NCBI GenBank assembly: GCA_009103225.1
Contig: RHPI01000260.1
Coordinates: 274,902-338,901, forward strand
Source of the DNA: Chlorokybus atmophyticus
Taxonomy: Eukaryota; Streptophyta; Chlorokybophyceae; Chlorokybales; Chlorokybaceae
DNA: 64,000 nucleotides
Direction: 5' to 3'
Shown here: positions 1 through 14,521 of the stretch, piece after piece
How positions within the stretch are numbered: position 1 is the first letter of the stretch
How the letters are laid out: every line of letters starts with the position of its first letter
Program-made: the position numbers and the translations under genes
Notes under the pieces: model-generated
Told to the model about the DNA's origin: nothing
Databases searched by the model: none
What the model saw: only the letters and a program-made list of their open reading frames with translations

Positions 1-106
1 GAACAGATTATGGCCACATTCGACTGAGCATGTGCCTAGGCACAAGTACACCCAGCGAGTATACACAGCAACCAACCATTGCCGCAGCAGTTGTTTGGCA
101 GGCAAG

Positions 107-2002
107 TCAACTGTGCGACGTGCCTATGTTGTCTCTTTTCGCGTGGTATGTTCCTGGAAACAGTTCGGCCTTATGGTTTTTGAGGAACTTCAGGAAGTCA
201 GCCAAGCGCATTTGCAAGCGATTCAGCGCCTCTTCCTCCATAGCTGTGTATGCCAGCAGTTCAGGCAGCTTGACAAAGAGCCGAAGCAAGTGCTCACCGC
301 CATACACGTCGCATGGTTGCTGGTCTGTGCCATGCGGCATCACCTTGTTGGGAAACATTTGTTGAGAAACTGCCAACTTACACCACAAATAGCAAGCCAC
401 GCTGCTATACTATACCGAGTGACTTACTGACAAAAAGCACAGTAACATGCATGCGCAAGGCATGACTCCAACAGTGCTGATTGGTGGCAATGGCAACGAC
501 AGGCTTACCTGCAAGTACTGTGCTTTCTCTTGTCTGTACAGTAGCAACGCCTTCAGCGCTCTGTCAAAGTAAGAGCGCAGTCCACTCACCACCTCTTCCA
601 AAGCGTCTCCTCCTTTCTCCCGCCTGTTTTTGGAGTCCAGGTACTTGCGCAGAATGTCCTTGACATTCGGGGTTCTTGGCAGCTTGACCAGCTTGCCGTC
701 CTGCACGCAACGCATGACATAAGCCCGAGCACTGGATATGCCTAACCCATGACTCAATGCAGGCCGCCTGTTAACATACTATCCAGCAGGAAACATCATC
801 AACAGCGGCAACAACAACAGTGACATGATCTGCCAAAGCTGTGCACCTTGCTGATTGCCGACCAGTCCTCCACCAGCTGCTTCTTCAACGATCGCGGCAA
901 TTGTATTTTGAGCACGGGGTCATCATCGCGGTCGTCAATCGTGTTGTCAATCCTCCGTATTTTCTTGCGCCTGATGGACACCCTCTCAATCGCAGGAAGC
1001 TCTTCCGGCTCGTTCTTCCTCCTCTTCCCTGGCCTCTCCCCTTCCGCTTCTTCCTCTTCTTCCTCCACTCGCCTGGCCTTGGCCTTCCTCTTCTCTTCCT
1101 TGGCCTGGCAACCAGTCAATGTGATGCAAGACCCCAAACATGACATCAAACGAATAACTCCGGCCATGCACAAGTGACCTTGCCAACCCTAATCCTAACA
1201 TCCGCAAAGAATGCGCAAGCACAGCATCCTGCTTGCGGACACAACGTTGTCAACTATTCACTATTGAAAATGCACATTGTCTGGCGCTTAGGAAGAAGCT
1301 TGCATGAGAGAGCGAGTGATCGCATGACCTGACTCCAACACCATGTAACCCCCATTGAAAGTTGTGAAAGCTCAAGCTGTGATATAATTGTATTGTGCTT
1401 TGCCATACCTGCTTCGCAAGCTTCTTCATCTTTGCAACATTCGCGTCATTGTACTTCAGAAGCCTGTCAACAGGCACCCATTCGTCCCAAGACTTGCTCC
1501 AACCCTGCACACGGAAAGCGCAAACATCAACACCAACCTCCGTGAGCGCAGATGTACCAATGTATACTTGCGCAACTTCAGGCAACAACCAGCAAAACAT
1601 GCCATCATATCAATGCCATAGTCAATTGCTCACACAATGCACAGATCGTCATGTCTATGACAAGCATTCCACATCCACCATGACCCACACTTACTTGCGA
1701 TGACCCCACTAAGACTACATGCTGGTTCAGCAACAACTGCATTACGCTGGACGAAGAATTATAGTAGTACCTATCAATGCATAGTGAATGCAAGGACTCG
1801 CCTTGTAGTGCACGAAGTAGTACCAGTCTCCCCGCCTTCGCTCCGCGTTGACGACCTTGGCGTCGTACAGCATCGGGCCGTGGTAGGCCAGCACGCGGTC
1901 GCTCTCGGCGAAGGACGACTCCTTCATCGGGACGTGCGTGTCAGCGACGCCGACGCCGGCTTTGACGTCGTCGCCCTCCTCTCCGCCGCTGCTGCTTGTC
2001 AT
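107..2002 (-). CDS. MRG: MRG-family chromodomain protein (MRG15/MRG1-2 type)
   Basis: Chromatin reader of the MORF4/MRG15 family. In animals and plants these proteins bind H3K36-methylated nucleosomes and join histone acetyltransferase or deacetylase complexes. Five exons keep phase throughout: 1802-2002, 1409-1504, 847-1104, 509-700 and 107-319, giving about 319 aa. Exons 1-2 encode the N-terminal chromodomain, with an RVLAYHGPMLYDAKV stretch and GWSKSWDEWV aromatic-cage-like residues. Exon 3 is a basic and acidic linker (EEEEEEAEGE, GKRRKNE). Exons 4-5 encode the MRG domain, including KLPRTPNVKDIL and YGGEHLLRLFVKLPELLAY. The last stretch (MEEEALNRLQ, DFLKFLKNH) resembles plant MRG1/2 more than animal MRG15. 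Intron 1 starts with GC rather than GT (AAG then GCGAGT). Only this choice joins the two halves of the chromodomain in frame. The start is the first ATG before the chromodomain. Confidence 0.9.
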
Positions 2003-2815
2003 CCCTCCTGACGGACAAGCGCCAACAGCCTTGCCTTACAAACGCTAGCTGGTGTTCTAACCTACCCAGAGCTGCTTGAAGCCAAGTTGATTGCTAGAGT
2101 AATATCGCACCAGAAACCACCATGTCTCGCCGCCAGCCTTACATAGCTGTTGGGCCGGATAGTCCCCGGCCTGACTCAACTTTGCATGCCCCTATCCTGG
2201 CCTGGCCTAGCCTGACCTAGGCGGATACCAGCTCACAGGCTGTTAAGGTCTGTGTCTTGTATGCCAGACCAAGCTTCTGGCACACACGACTTGGGTGTGG
2301 TCAAGCGTCCGTGACCTGCCCCTACGGCAACGCCGATGATGTCCACCCTTTGTACTCTGCAGCAGGTATTGATGCACACAGGCCAGCTCCGTGATTTGAG
2401 CAACACATGCAAGAAAGTAGCCCTTCGACGAATCACCCTTCCAGCCCAGAACGGCAACGACGACGACGACGACACCGCCGTTGACAACTACAAACAGCAG
2501 GCTTTTCCATCTGCCCGCCAAAGTAGGGTATCTGAAGCGATACGCCGTATCGTAAGCCCGCCCACGTATCGTCATTCAAGACACAGTGTACGAGGCTCAA
2601 GATACCGTCTACCAATGGTCACGTCACGTGACTGGACCGTTGTCCCGCTCGCTCAGGCGGCCGAGGGGGAGGAGCAGGAGGTGGAGGAGGAGGAGCAGGA
2701 GGAGGGGGATGAGGGTGATAAGGGAACAAGGAGCAGATACGTCAATCACATGGCTTGCTGGCGGTGACACCTAGCGGCTAGGAAGCAAAGACCAGGACAG
2801 GAGGTCAGCTGCAGG
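2003..2815. promoter_or_regulatory. Divergent intergenic region between MRG and the CPLANE1-like gene
   Basis: These 813 bp separate two genes transcribed away from each other, so they should hold both promoters. The segment contains a GGCCTGGCC/CCTGGCCTAG-rich stretch near 2160-2220 and short GAC and GAGGAG runs. I see no TATA box I would commit to. Open frames here have no family resemblance. Confidence 0.5.
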
Positions 2816-4388
2816 ATGGATCTGGCGGGCGAAGATGAGGAGGACCACAGGGCCCCTGCTTCTCTCACTGTAGTACCAGTTAAGGTGAGGAAACGCAAAT
2901 GGCACAGGTAGTTGAGATATTGTTAAGAGTTGTTGCATTGTCCTCACTGAGGTGTGTGCTTGTGTTTGCTATCACAGATTGCATCTACTGCACAGACAGA
3001 CGGGTGCGTTTGCTTTGATCTTGGACGTACAGACACATAAGTACAGATTAGCAGCACAATCTGTGCGTCTGAGTTCTTTACTACCGCAGGTGGTGGAGCA
3101 GAACGGTTCGGGGGCAAGGCCGCCACGACTGGTGCAATGGGCCGGAATCGGCGTGGACTCGCTGGTGAGGGGTGATGCGATTGAGAGACGCACACATGCA
3201 GACAGACTGGCGCACATAGAAGCTCACTGACGCAAGAAAGTGTACAGTGTACATGCACGCGCACGCGCATTCGCACATTCACACACGCATGCACAAACTT
3301 TCATTTCACAAGAACAGATGCATGCACATAAGCACGCACGACGTCCGAACTGGCGCAGACGCTGGCTTTTAGCTGCTGGCCATACATGCACAGCATGGCA
3401 GGGCAGCATGTATACAAATTCAACAAAGTTATGCGATGCCATCAGGCACACGCGGGCCTGCCAACATTCATGCTGCGCTCCATCACGGGCTCCGCGGTGC
3501 TCCAGGCCGCACCCGACCAGCAGGTAAGCCTCGTTTCAAGGTTCACTCGTGTATCCACACATCAACATTTGATACACAATAAGGGGTCTTACCTCCCCTC
3601 TCAGGGCGAGTATGCGTTCTGCGGGGTGGCTGCGCACCCGTCGCTGCACGGCCTCGTGCACCAGATGTGGATGGCGGAAGAGGGAGGCCACGCCGTCGGC
3701 GCATGGCGCAACCGATGGGTGAGAACTGTTGTGCACACAACATGCTTAACCATACTGCACTAAACAACCGTTCACAACTGTTGACAGCTGTGTAACACAT
3801 CAGTGTGTTGCTTGGTACATGGCACCAACTGTACCACACTGTGCTACAAACCACATGCTGTACTTTGCTAGGCTGCACGACTACTATGTATCAGCTACTT
3901 GGGCTTAAGCAACAAGCACTGTTGTTGCTTATGCTTGCAATTTTTGACAGGCCGGTGGGCTGTTCTTGTGGCATAGAAGCGCTCCCGCGACCGCTCCCGC
4001 TCCTGTCACAAGCTTGCCCAACGTGCGTGCATGCGTGCGTATATGCGGAGCTACGCAGAGCATGTGTATCTGATCACAGTCTGTTCCTCACAACTACAAT
4101 GCTTAAATCGCAGGTGCCGTCTCGCGCGCCGCTCATGTGTATGCGCGTGGCCGACGACGGCAGCCTTGCCGTTGCGCAGGTGAGAGAAGTCTTACATGCA
4201 TGCAAGACTGGTGCATTCATCATGTTGCAAACCTGTGTGTGTGCGCTGTGATTTGCCCAGACGGCCGCCAACGAGGTGTTCGTATGGGAAGCGCCCTCAA
4301 CCGACTCGTGGCGGGGAGATGGACCCGCCACAACATCCACAGTAAGACAACAATACAAACGCCCAAAAACAAAGTCAAGTACCATCAC

Positions 4389-4430
<42 letters not shown>

Positions 4431-7096
4431 GCACATTCACATGCACACGCCGAGCGCACACCCACACCCACCCACGCCCGATCATCTCAGGCCGCCAACC
4501 CTGGCTTCCCTCCCTCTGGCGGCACTTGGACTCTCCTCCCCTCCCCCTCCCCAACAACATCCACCCCTACCTCTCCCGCTCGCCCTCTCTCCGCCCGCTT
4601 CTTCCGCGCCCCCGCGGCCCCCGCCGTCCCCGCCTTGACCATCGCCGCACCCGCACTACACACGGGAGATGTTGGTCATGTTGGGTTGCGTGGGGAGGTG
4701 GATGTGGTGGTGTGGAGGTACTACGGCCGGCGGGTGCGGGCGCCCATGGGGGGGAGGGTGGGAGAGAGGAGGGTGGGAGGGGGAGGGAAAGTGCGTGAGG
4801 ATGGGGAGGAGGATGGAGATGGTGGGGGGCCCGTGTGCAATGCGTATGCGAGGAGCGTGTCGCTTGAGACGTTGGCGTCACGGGAGGGGGGAAGCGGCGT
4901 GTCTGTCGACGCCAAGTGGAGGTGTGGACTATGGTTGGTACACACACCGCATCTTGGAGCCAACATCAGGAGAATGACAAGATTGTTGTGCTTCGTGCAG
5001 TGGCTGTCCAGCTGCGTGGTGTCCACGCGGCGACCTCGTGGCCATCGGCGCGGGGCCTGCCCTCGTCATTGTTGGTGGAGAGGGCCGCGTCGAAGCCAGT
5101 GCACGCTGGGCAGAGGTGAGAGAGAGAGACAACATGTGGCTATACATGTCCTCGCTCACCTGATTGTGTACTCAACTGGCTGCACGTTTCAGGTGATTGG
5201 GATGAAAGAGGACTCAACTGCAGTTCCATCCATAGCAGGTATCACTTGCCTACCAACCATCACATGCGAACACCACGCATCTGCTCACTTCAATCTTCCA
5301 GCAACAAACATATACGTTATGTGTGTGTATGCGTGTGTTGTCACTTCTCAGCTCTCGCGTGGTCTCCCGACGGCCTCCTCCTCGCCGTCCTCGACTCCTC
5401 CGGCAACCTTGCCGGCTTCTCCTCGTCGGGTCGTCAGCTGGGTCTGGTGCCGGGCGTGGCGCTGGGAGGTGGTGGTCAGGGCAGCGGTGGCGGTGGCGGG
5501 AGCAAGGGAGCGTGCTTCCCGGGGTATGCGTGGCGGGGACAAGCGACAAACGCACCGGCGTGGATGTCGTGTAAGCGGGGAGGGTGGGTGGTTGGCATTG
5601 AGTGTGCGTGTGCGTGTGTGCATGCGTGTGGGTGTGTATGCGTGCACGCGTACATACATGCTTGTTGTGCTAGCTTAGCTTCTCATGCTATGATACCCTG
5701 TTCCATGTAGTGACCTTCTATGAGACCGGTGTCAACCGCACGAAAACCCCTCGCAACAACACTCCCCAACTCCGCAAGTGGCAGCTAGCCATCTCCGACG
5801 GCGTCTCCCTCCGCTTCTGGGACCTCCTCACCTCCACCCCCTCCACCCCGACCCACCCCTCCTCCTCCCACCCTCTCTCCGCCCCCCTCGCCCGCACCCT
5901 CACCCGCACCCTCACCTCCCGCTCCCCCTCGGACGCCCTCGCCGCCGGCCACGCGCGCTTCCTGGAGGGGAGGTTGGCGGAGGCAACGGCGTGCTACGCG
6001 CGGGCGGGGAGGGGAGGGAGACTGCCGATGTTTGCAGTGAGGGTGATTAGGTACGACTTGAGGGGAGCGTACGACATGTTGGTGGAGGCGACGGGAGAAG
6101 TAGAAGATGAGAAAAAACATTGTGACACACAACAAGAGAATAGAGGGATGTTCTTGGCGTTTGGAAACTTGATGGCTGTGGTGTTGTTGGGGAGGCATAC
6201 AACAGCGGCCACGCCACCGTCGTTCCCGTCGCCAACCGCGTGGAGGACAGTACTTGGCGTCACGCAGCAGCATCATTACCATGCTGCTGCTGCATGGCAC
6301 ACCACTCTCGACGAGGACGCGCTTGCGAGTAAGTCTCTCACTTTCACTGACACACACACACGCGCACGTACACACAGACACATATTCTCACCCTCCTCCC
6401 AGATGCGGCGTCGGGTCTGTCGTGGTGGCATCCCCGTCTGGCGTGCGCGCTACTCGTCGCTGGCGGCAACCCCGTTGCAGCCGTCAACGTGTGGGAGGAG
6501 GCCGGCGACTGGACCCGCGCCGCACGCCTCGCCGGGAAGTAAGCACTATACATGCTGTAGCCATATTGTGCGACCTTTCTTACACGCCCTCTGCAGGTGT
6601 GCGGATATGGCTTGGTTGACCGAAGCCGACCGTGTCTCTCTCCACGCCAAGGCCGCCGCCGTCTGCAAAGTCCAGCTCGCCATCGCCATGTCCACCGACA
6701 ACATCCACCGCATGCACACCATCCTTGCAGTCCTCCGCACCTCCTACACAACACGCACACATGCTACACACGCCAACATCGCCGACCTCCTCCGCAGCGC
6801 CCTCGATTTCTGTCTCGCCGGTGCCGCCCGCGCCAGTGCCACATTACTCCCGTCTACCCTTCCCGTTGATAGGGACGGGGAGGTGGACGTGGATATGCTG
6901 GAGGGGTGCAGGGAGAGGGCGGAGGGAGGGATGAGGGAGGGGATGAGGGGGTGGTTCGAGAGGACGATTGGGGTGGGGTGGGAGCCACTGCGCAGGTTGC
7001 TGGAGGCGTCCTCCCCATCGTCGGCAATGGTCTCGGGCGGGGTGAAGGATGGCGCCGGGGACAACGAGGAGCAGGTGAAGGAGGCTGATGTGTTGG

Positions 7097-7144
<48 letters not shown>

Positions 7145-10100
7145 NTGCTCAATGTTGGCTCTCTGTCTCGCTTGCTGGCAGGTTGCGAGTGCGGCGCTGG
7201 CGTGTGCAACAAAGCTAGCGTGGTTTTTCCACTGCATACAGCAAGTAAAGAGCGGCTTGTCGAAACTTGATACTCTATGCACGAGTTGGGCATAAATACC
7301 ACTTGATTAGGTTCATCAAACCCTCGCGGATGAGTCGAAGTGGCGTGCCAAGCTGGTTGGCGGGAGGAACACGGACGGAGACGTGGATTCAGACCCCAAC
7401 AACCTTATGCTGGCTGCCAGCGAGCGCAACGAGCGCACGCGATGCGCCGCACGCCTCGCCATGTGGATATGCAGGTGATGACATGCTTGCATGTTAGACA
7501 GCGCACACGCACACGCACAGAGGCATTGTGTGAGTCGATTCGTTATGCTTACATATTTCGATGCACACAGGCTGCTGAAGAGTGGAGATGTTCCCGACAA
7601 GCACGCCGGCGCACTTGTCAAGTACTGTGCTGGCGCGGGATCCGTTATTGCAGCCGAAGCACTCGCCAAGCTAGAAGCCAGCCTGGGTAACAAGAGAGGA
7701 GCTACTCACTCTTCCTTCACGATGCACAAACAACAACATAACCCCGCCTCACACCCGCTACACGCAGGTCCCCAAGTCTCCGACAGCCTCTCCTCCCACT
7801 TCTCCTCTCTCCGCGACCGCTTATCCCTCTCCTCCACCCGCACCCGCACCCACACCCAACATACACATCAAACTTCCCTCTCCACCACACTAGCAGCATT
7901 CGACCCACAATCCGACCCGGCTGAACGCTGCTTCGCCGCCGACATCTGCGCGGGGTTCATCGGTGTTCTTCAAGGTGATACTGCCGATATCGACCGGGGA
8001 GGAGAGAGTACATTACAGTACAACCCGTTGGTGGCGGCGTTTGTGAATGTGTGGGAGGAGATGAAGGTTGGTGGAGGTGGTGTGGGAGAGAGTAGTAGTG
8101 ATGAGGGGGTGGAGGATGTTGCGCCGGATCTTGATATATGGCTCAGAGCGGCCGGCGTGGTGACACAACAACAGCAGGAGGAGGATGTTGGTATTGAAGC
8201 TCTCACGCAGCGTGAAGTGGCTTCGTCTCCACGGGTGTTGTCTCCAAAGTCAGAAGGAGTTTACCACAGAGAAGGCGTAAGCTCACCCGTGCGTGGGACA
8301 CCCTCATCACCGCAGCCGAGTGGTGATGCGCTTCCAACACATCAAGCATTGTCACCCGCCCGCAGCACCGCTGTGAGGGCAAGCTCTCCTCCCAACAGCA
8401 CGCAACCGCACAACACAACAACAACCACGCCGAGAGTCATAATCCACCCCACCAATATCCTCAAGACCCCGCAGGCTTTCCACATCCCCTCGTCGGATGA
8501 TGACGCGGGTGCGGTGGATATCCGCGCCGCCACGCCGATGCAGCTCCCTCCACCCTCGATCAAGATGCACCACACACCCACAACAACAAACATGTCACAA
8601 CCGCCACCAGAGAGTGAAACCCAATATGGTAATAACATAAGGACTCCCCCAAGGCAGAGAGGGTACGAGTACGAGCATGACAGAGGGTATGAGTACACGC
8701 CGTCGGCGTACCAAGTCAGGCGCGACGAAGAGTATGAGAGAGAGTATGAGAGAGAGCGCTCGCGGCGCGATAGTTGGGCATCGTCGGGTGGGTATGTGGG
8801 TGCTGAGTATGTGGGGAGGTATCAGATCCCACCTGAAGAGGATGCCACGCCTCAAGCGAGTCAGTATGGGTACAACAATGGCGATTCCCCACTGCGAAGA
8901 CGTGCGACGTTTGTGCGACCGCACTCTGCACCCAACCAACATGAACAGGTAAGCATAGTAGTGAGATAGAGCAACAGTACCAACATGGACGGTGATCTTT
9001 GATGGATTGATCTGTGTATGTTGCAGTTCGTGTGGCAAAGTCCAGTGCGCACCTTTGGAGCCAACACACGCACGTGGACGCAGCCAGCGCAGCCAGCACC
9101 CGCCTCCGCGCCCACAACGCACGCATACACATACCCACAATCCACACCCACACCATCCCCTCCTCCTTCGCGCCCCGCACCCGCCCCAACGCTGTCCCGC
9201 ACGCTCTCCGCCAACGACATGCTCCACGGCGTGTACACCCGCACGCGCACGGCGCAGACGGCGTCAAGGTTGAGGGCTCAGACGGCCGCGACGATAACGC
9301 AACAACACCGAGACAATGATGTTATCCTGCTGAGGAGTGAGCACACGCCTCGTTTGAGGGATGAAAGGAGCAACACGTTGAAGGCAACAACTGTGACGGG
9401 TAAGGCGAAGAGTGGGAGTGGGAGGCAGAGAACGCTCATGGAGACCACCTTTGTGGCGAGGTTGTCGCCGGAAGCGGAGATGAAGCAGCTGCAGCTCAGA
9501 GCCAAAACTCTGCAAGGTGCGTACTGATGAATGATGAGTTGTTGGCAAGTGTTTTAGTCAACCAACACGCTTGCTTTGCGCCAGCCCAGGCGTACGCAAA
9601 GCAGATCGCTAAGCACGAACAGCGGGCGGGAGCCACACACACACTCGCAAGGTGTGTGATACAAGTACCTTTCAACTCCTTCATCACAACCATGTCTTGT
9701 ACTCTCACGCGTGTGCGCGTGAGAGTACAAGACATGGTTGAACAAGACATGCGCAGGCGCGCACGCACACATGCACACGCACACATACAACCTTCTGCCT
9801 GTCAGGACTACGAACGGTATGAAGAACGATCGACCACCCTCGGCAACAAAGCAAACGCCTCCCTCGCGATCGCCTTCTCTCACGCCGCGCGAGTCGAAGT
9901 TGCCTTTTGCAACTTCAACAGCTGACATGGCCACTCAGACAGCAGCAGCGAACACCATTGAAGAGTATGCTGCACTGGTAGTGGAGGAGGCCAGTACGAC
10001 ACGCAAAGACAATGTGCAGGACATGACACGGGGTGACCACATACATGATGAGGACGACGATGAGGACGATGAGGAGTGTGACAATGAACACGACCTAGAG

Positions 10101-10160
10101 GTCAACACAAGTCATAGTGATGCAAGAGACGAACTAGTTGTTGACACTGTTGCGATGTGA
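2816..10160 (+). CDS. CPLANE1: CPLANE1/JBTS17-like ciliogenesis protein, about 21 exons
   Basis: CPLANE1 is the WD-repeat ciliogenesis and planar-polarity effector mutated in Joubert syndrome. The first exons are 2816-2884, 3090-3164, 3446-3523 and 3605-3718; later large ones include about 4491-4920, 5352-5571, 5708-6328, 6597-7074, 7768-8948 and 9027-9516. The order of motifs fits the family: PRLVQWAG near the N-terminus, then GGLFLWHR and NEVFVWEA blade ends, then SGGTWTLLP, GEVDVVVWRYYG, LAWSPDGLLLAVLDSSGNL, and LAISDGVSLRFWDLL, matching the LIISDGYMVTTLRFLD region of animal CPLANE1. The middle is helical. The C-terminal third is low complexity, with Ser/Pro/Thr and EYEREYERERSRR stretches. 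A CT microsatellite with an assembly gap sits in the intron after 7074. The stop at 10158 may be intronic: a GAG|GTCAAC donor at about 10100 would join the next block in frame. Family assignment is from remembered motifs, so moderately sure. Confidence 0.6.
4382..4430. repeat. (ATC)n microsatellite in a CPLANE1-like intron
   Basis: An uninterrupted CAT/ATC trinucleotide run of about 49 bp lies between the exon ending near 4340 and the one beginning near 4491. Read as protein it gives poly-His or poly-Ile, but it falls between a GTAAGA donor and a CAG acceptor, so it is intronic. Confidence 0.8.
7101..7145. repeat. (CT)n microsatellite ending in an assembly gap
   Basis: A CT run of 44 nt is followed by one undetermined base at 7145. 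It lies in an intron of the plus-strand CPLANE1-like gene, upstream of the next 3' splice site. The true length is unknown because the assembly breaks here. Confidence 0.85.
9687..9740. repeat. Perfect 25-bp snap-back inverted repeat
   Basis: Arms 9687-9711 and 9716-9740 are exact reverse complements, separated by a 4-nt loop (TGTG). The whole palindrome lies inside an intron of the CPLANE1-like gene, between the exons ending near 9651 and starting near 9806. As RNA it would form a perfect hairpin. No function is evident. Confidence 0.9.
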
Positions 10161-10163
10161 TGC

Positions 10164-11774
<1,611 letters not shown>

Positions 11775-12405
11775 CTGTTGTTGTTGTAGTGTGTGGGAGG
11801 GTAGGCAGGGCTATCGAGTCGATAGGTCATGAATTGGAACAGACGTGCAGATGGCATTCCTCTGTATAAACGACCTCTGCTCTGTGTGTGTGTTGAGCAT
11901 TGATGATCATCGCAACAGTAGTGAAGTGGTTCATCATCACACAGTGTGCAAAGAAGGTGTTGCTGCTATGCCACAGTCGACATGGACCCTACTTAGAGTT
12001 TGACACGGCGTCTGTACACATTGTGTGCGTAACAGCGTGCACTTCCAGTGCCTCAGGAAAACACAAAACAAAAGTACAAGCGCTTGCTATGCCAGGCTGC
12101 AGGCTAGTGCATCCACTTTACCTAATGAAGTCCTCTTGGCGTCAACCGCGTGTCATACAGCATAGGGTCTTCAAACTTCCCATACCCATACCCATACCTG
12201 CATGTGCACACAACACCTCAGTCTCACGCACAAGATTAAGCTGGACTGATTGAACTGGCCAACAAGCTCATTGCGCGGACCAATTTCAGGCCCTCAGTGT
12301 ACTAATGCACTTGAACGAATGGTAACTGCGGGTCTATTCGTGGAAGCACCAGAAGCCCCATCAACAGCATGCATGCCACTCAGTGACAAGTAACAGTCTT
12401 CATGC
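11775..12405. other. Intergenic spacer
   Basis: About 630 bp after the stop of the EF-hand-like block. It contains a short tandem CCATAC run near 12180-12200. I see no coding exon or RNA gene in it. Confidence 0.4.
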
Positions 12406-13159
12406 ATGCTTTATTACTGGTTGGCGTGCTGCTGGCTGAGTGACAACGTTGTAAGTACAGGCTACCGATCACATGTCCCAGTAGTACCATGCTACAGTAA
12501 GTTATACACAGCTCCACTCACAGAGTGCATCATTTTGTCTTCTTGCATAGCTCGCGTCGCAAAGCTGTCAGGTGTTCATGCACGCACGGCACTCCGGAAG
12601 CGCAGTCTCGCCCCGACCGCGAACAGCGAGCTGGGGCTGCAGGGAACCACCACGATCTGCACGCTGGCTACATTTGCCACGACGTCGGCAAGCATGCCAC
12701 CGCCTACCTGCCAGCTCGCAGCAGCACCAGCAGCAGCAGATCTGTGTATGACTGGCTGGGTACAGCTGTATGGCCAATAGTGGGTACATATCTTCAAACT
12801 GCACAGTGAACTGATCAAACTCACTTTGTTTCCCCCATAAGATCTCTGCTTAGGTGCTGGTTGTAGTGCACCATTGGCACCATTTGCAGCATTGGTTGGA
12901 CAACACACCTGAGCTTGCGGACCACAGCTTTGATGCCGAAGTGAAAACAACACGCAGCGACCCAGCTCTTGCACAACTGTGCAACAGACTGCACCTGGTA
13001 GTCATGGGAGTGAAGCCCGATGAAGTGCAAGTATCGTTGTCACTGTTGACCTCAGTTGAGAGCATTGACAGATGCACAGAGGAGCATGTTGCAATCGTAG
13101 AGAAACGCCAGAGGATCACAATGCACCAGCAAAGATTGCAACGTGAAGCAGGTGGCTGA
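12406..13159 (+). CDS. Unknown small two-exon protein
   Basis: A model in which an exon ending at a GGCTGG|GTACAG donor near 12759 joins an exon starting after TAG at 12854 keeps phase 0. It gives a product of about 220 aa if the first ATG at 12406 is used. The first exon is Ala/Thr/Ser-rich (ATFATTSASMPPP, AAAPAAADL). The second is a convincing helical segment (HHLQHWLDN, DPALAQLCNRLHLVVMGVKPDEV, EEHVAIVEKRQRITMHQQRL) ending in EAGG. I do not recognise the family. The second exon is better supported than the first, and the true start may lie elsewhere. Confidence 0.35.
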
Positions 13160-13513
13160 CTAACCGGAGTCAATGCAATCACGTTGCTAACAGGCTGTTG
13201 AACACTACTCAGTGCAGCACAACAGCTCCGCAGCTGCGCATGACATGTCAACATGCCATACCCTTGACCCTCCAGTACAGATGACGCGCAACAGCTGGTA
13301 TCAATCGCTCAATCAATGAATACAGTATGCACAAGCCTGAGAGGGGGATTGTTAATGTACAGCTGACAGGCTTCTAGGAAGAAGGGTGGTGTTTAATAAA
13401 ACACCATTTTGTAGGCGGACTGGCAGAAGCGTAGTTCCACCTCTGCAAGGGCTGAGCAGCTGCTCAGACTTTGTTAGCTTCCTGTTGTGTATAGCAGCAG
13501 ATACACCGCAGCT
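13160..13513. other. Spacer between convergent genes
   Basis: About 350 bp between the end of the unknown plus-strand gene and the stop of histone H2B. An AATAAA-like string occurs near 13395 on the plus strand (GTTTAATAAAACACC) and could be the polyadenylation signal of the unknown gene. Nothing else is visible. Confidence 0.4.
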
Positions 13514-14217
<704 letters not shown>

Positions 14218-14335
14218 GGCGACTGCTAAAACAACAAGACGACGACGACGACGACCAAAACCACAACCCAGCCGCCGCCCACGCCGCGAGGCACTGCAAA
14301 ACCCTAATTGATAAGCTGAGATAACTTTCAAATCG

Positions 14336-14521
14336 ATTATATACACCGCTGAAAGAAGAACTTCAGTTGTCGATATCGGCGCTTCAACGGCGCGCGCGGT
14401 GACGCGCGCTGAGGGTTTGCCACGGACAGGCGCGGCGGGGCATCAGCAGCCGCTGTTGAAATTTTGAAATTTGACGCGCGCGGCAAGTTTGGCCCCGTCG
14501 GCCTGCTGCTCATGAGATTGG
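14336..14521 (-). promoter_or_regulatory. H2B core promoter: TATA and CCAAT boxes
   Basis: On the minus strand a TATATAAT box lies at 14336-14343, about 120 nt upstream of the H2B ATG. A CCAAT box lies at 14517-14521. Between them are several GACGCGCGC/GGCGCGCGC blocks (about 14386-14410, 14472-14482) that resemble E2F-type S-phase elements. The box sequences are visible; the S-phase reading is inference. Confidence 0.55.

Noticed and set aside
4137-5678. A 513-codon open frame on the plus strand with a poly-His run
   Set aside because: It runs through several introns of the CPLANE1-like gene; the His run is the intronic ATC microsatellite. Only part of it is exon.
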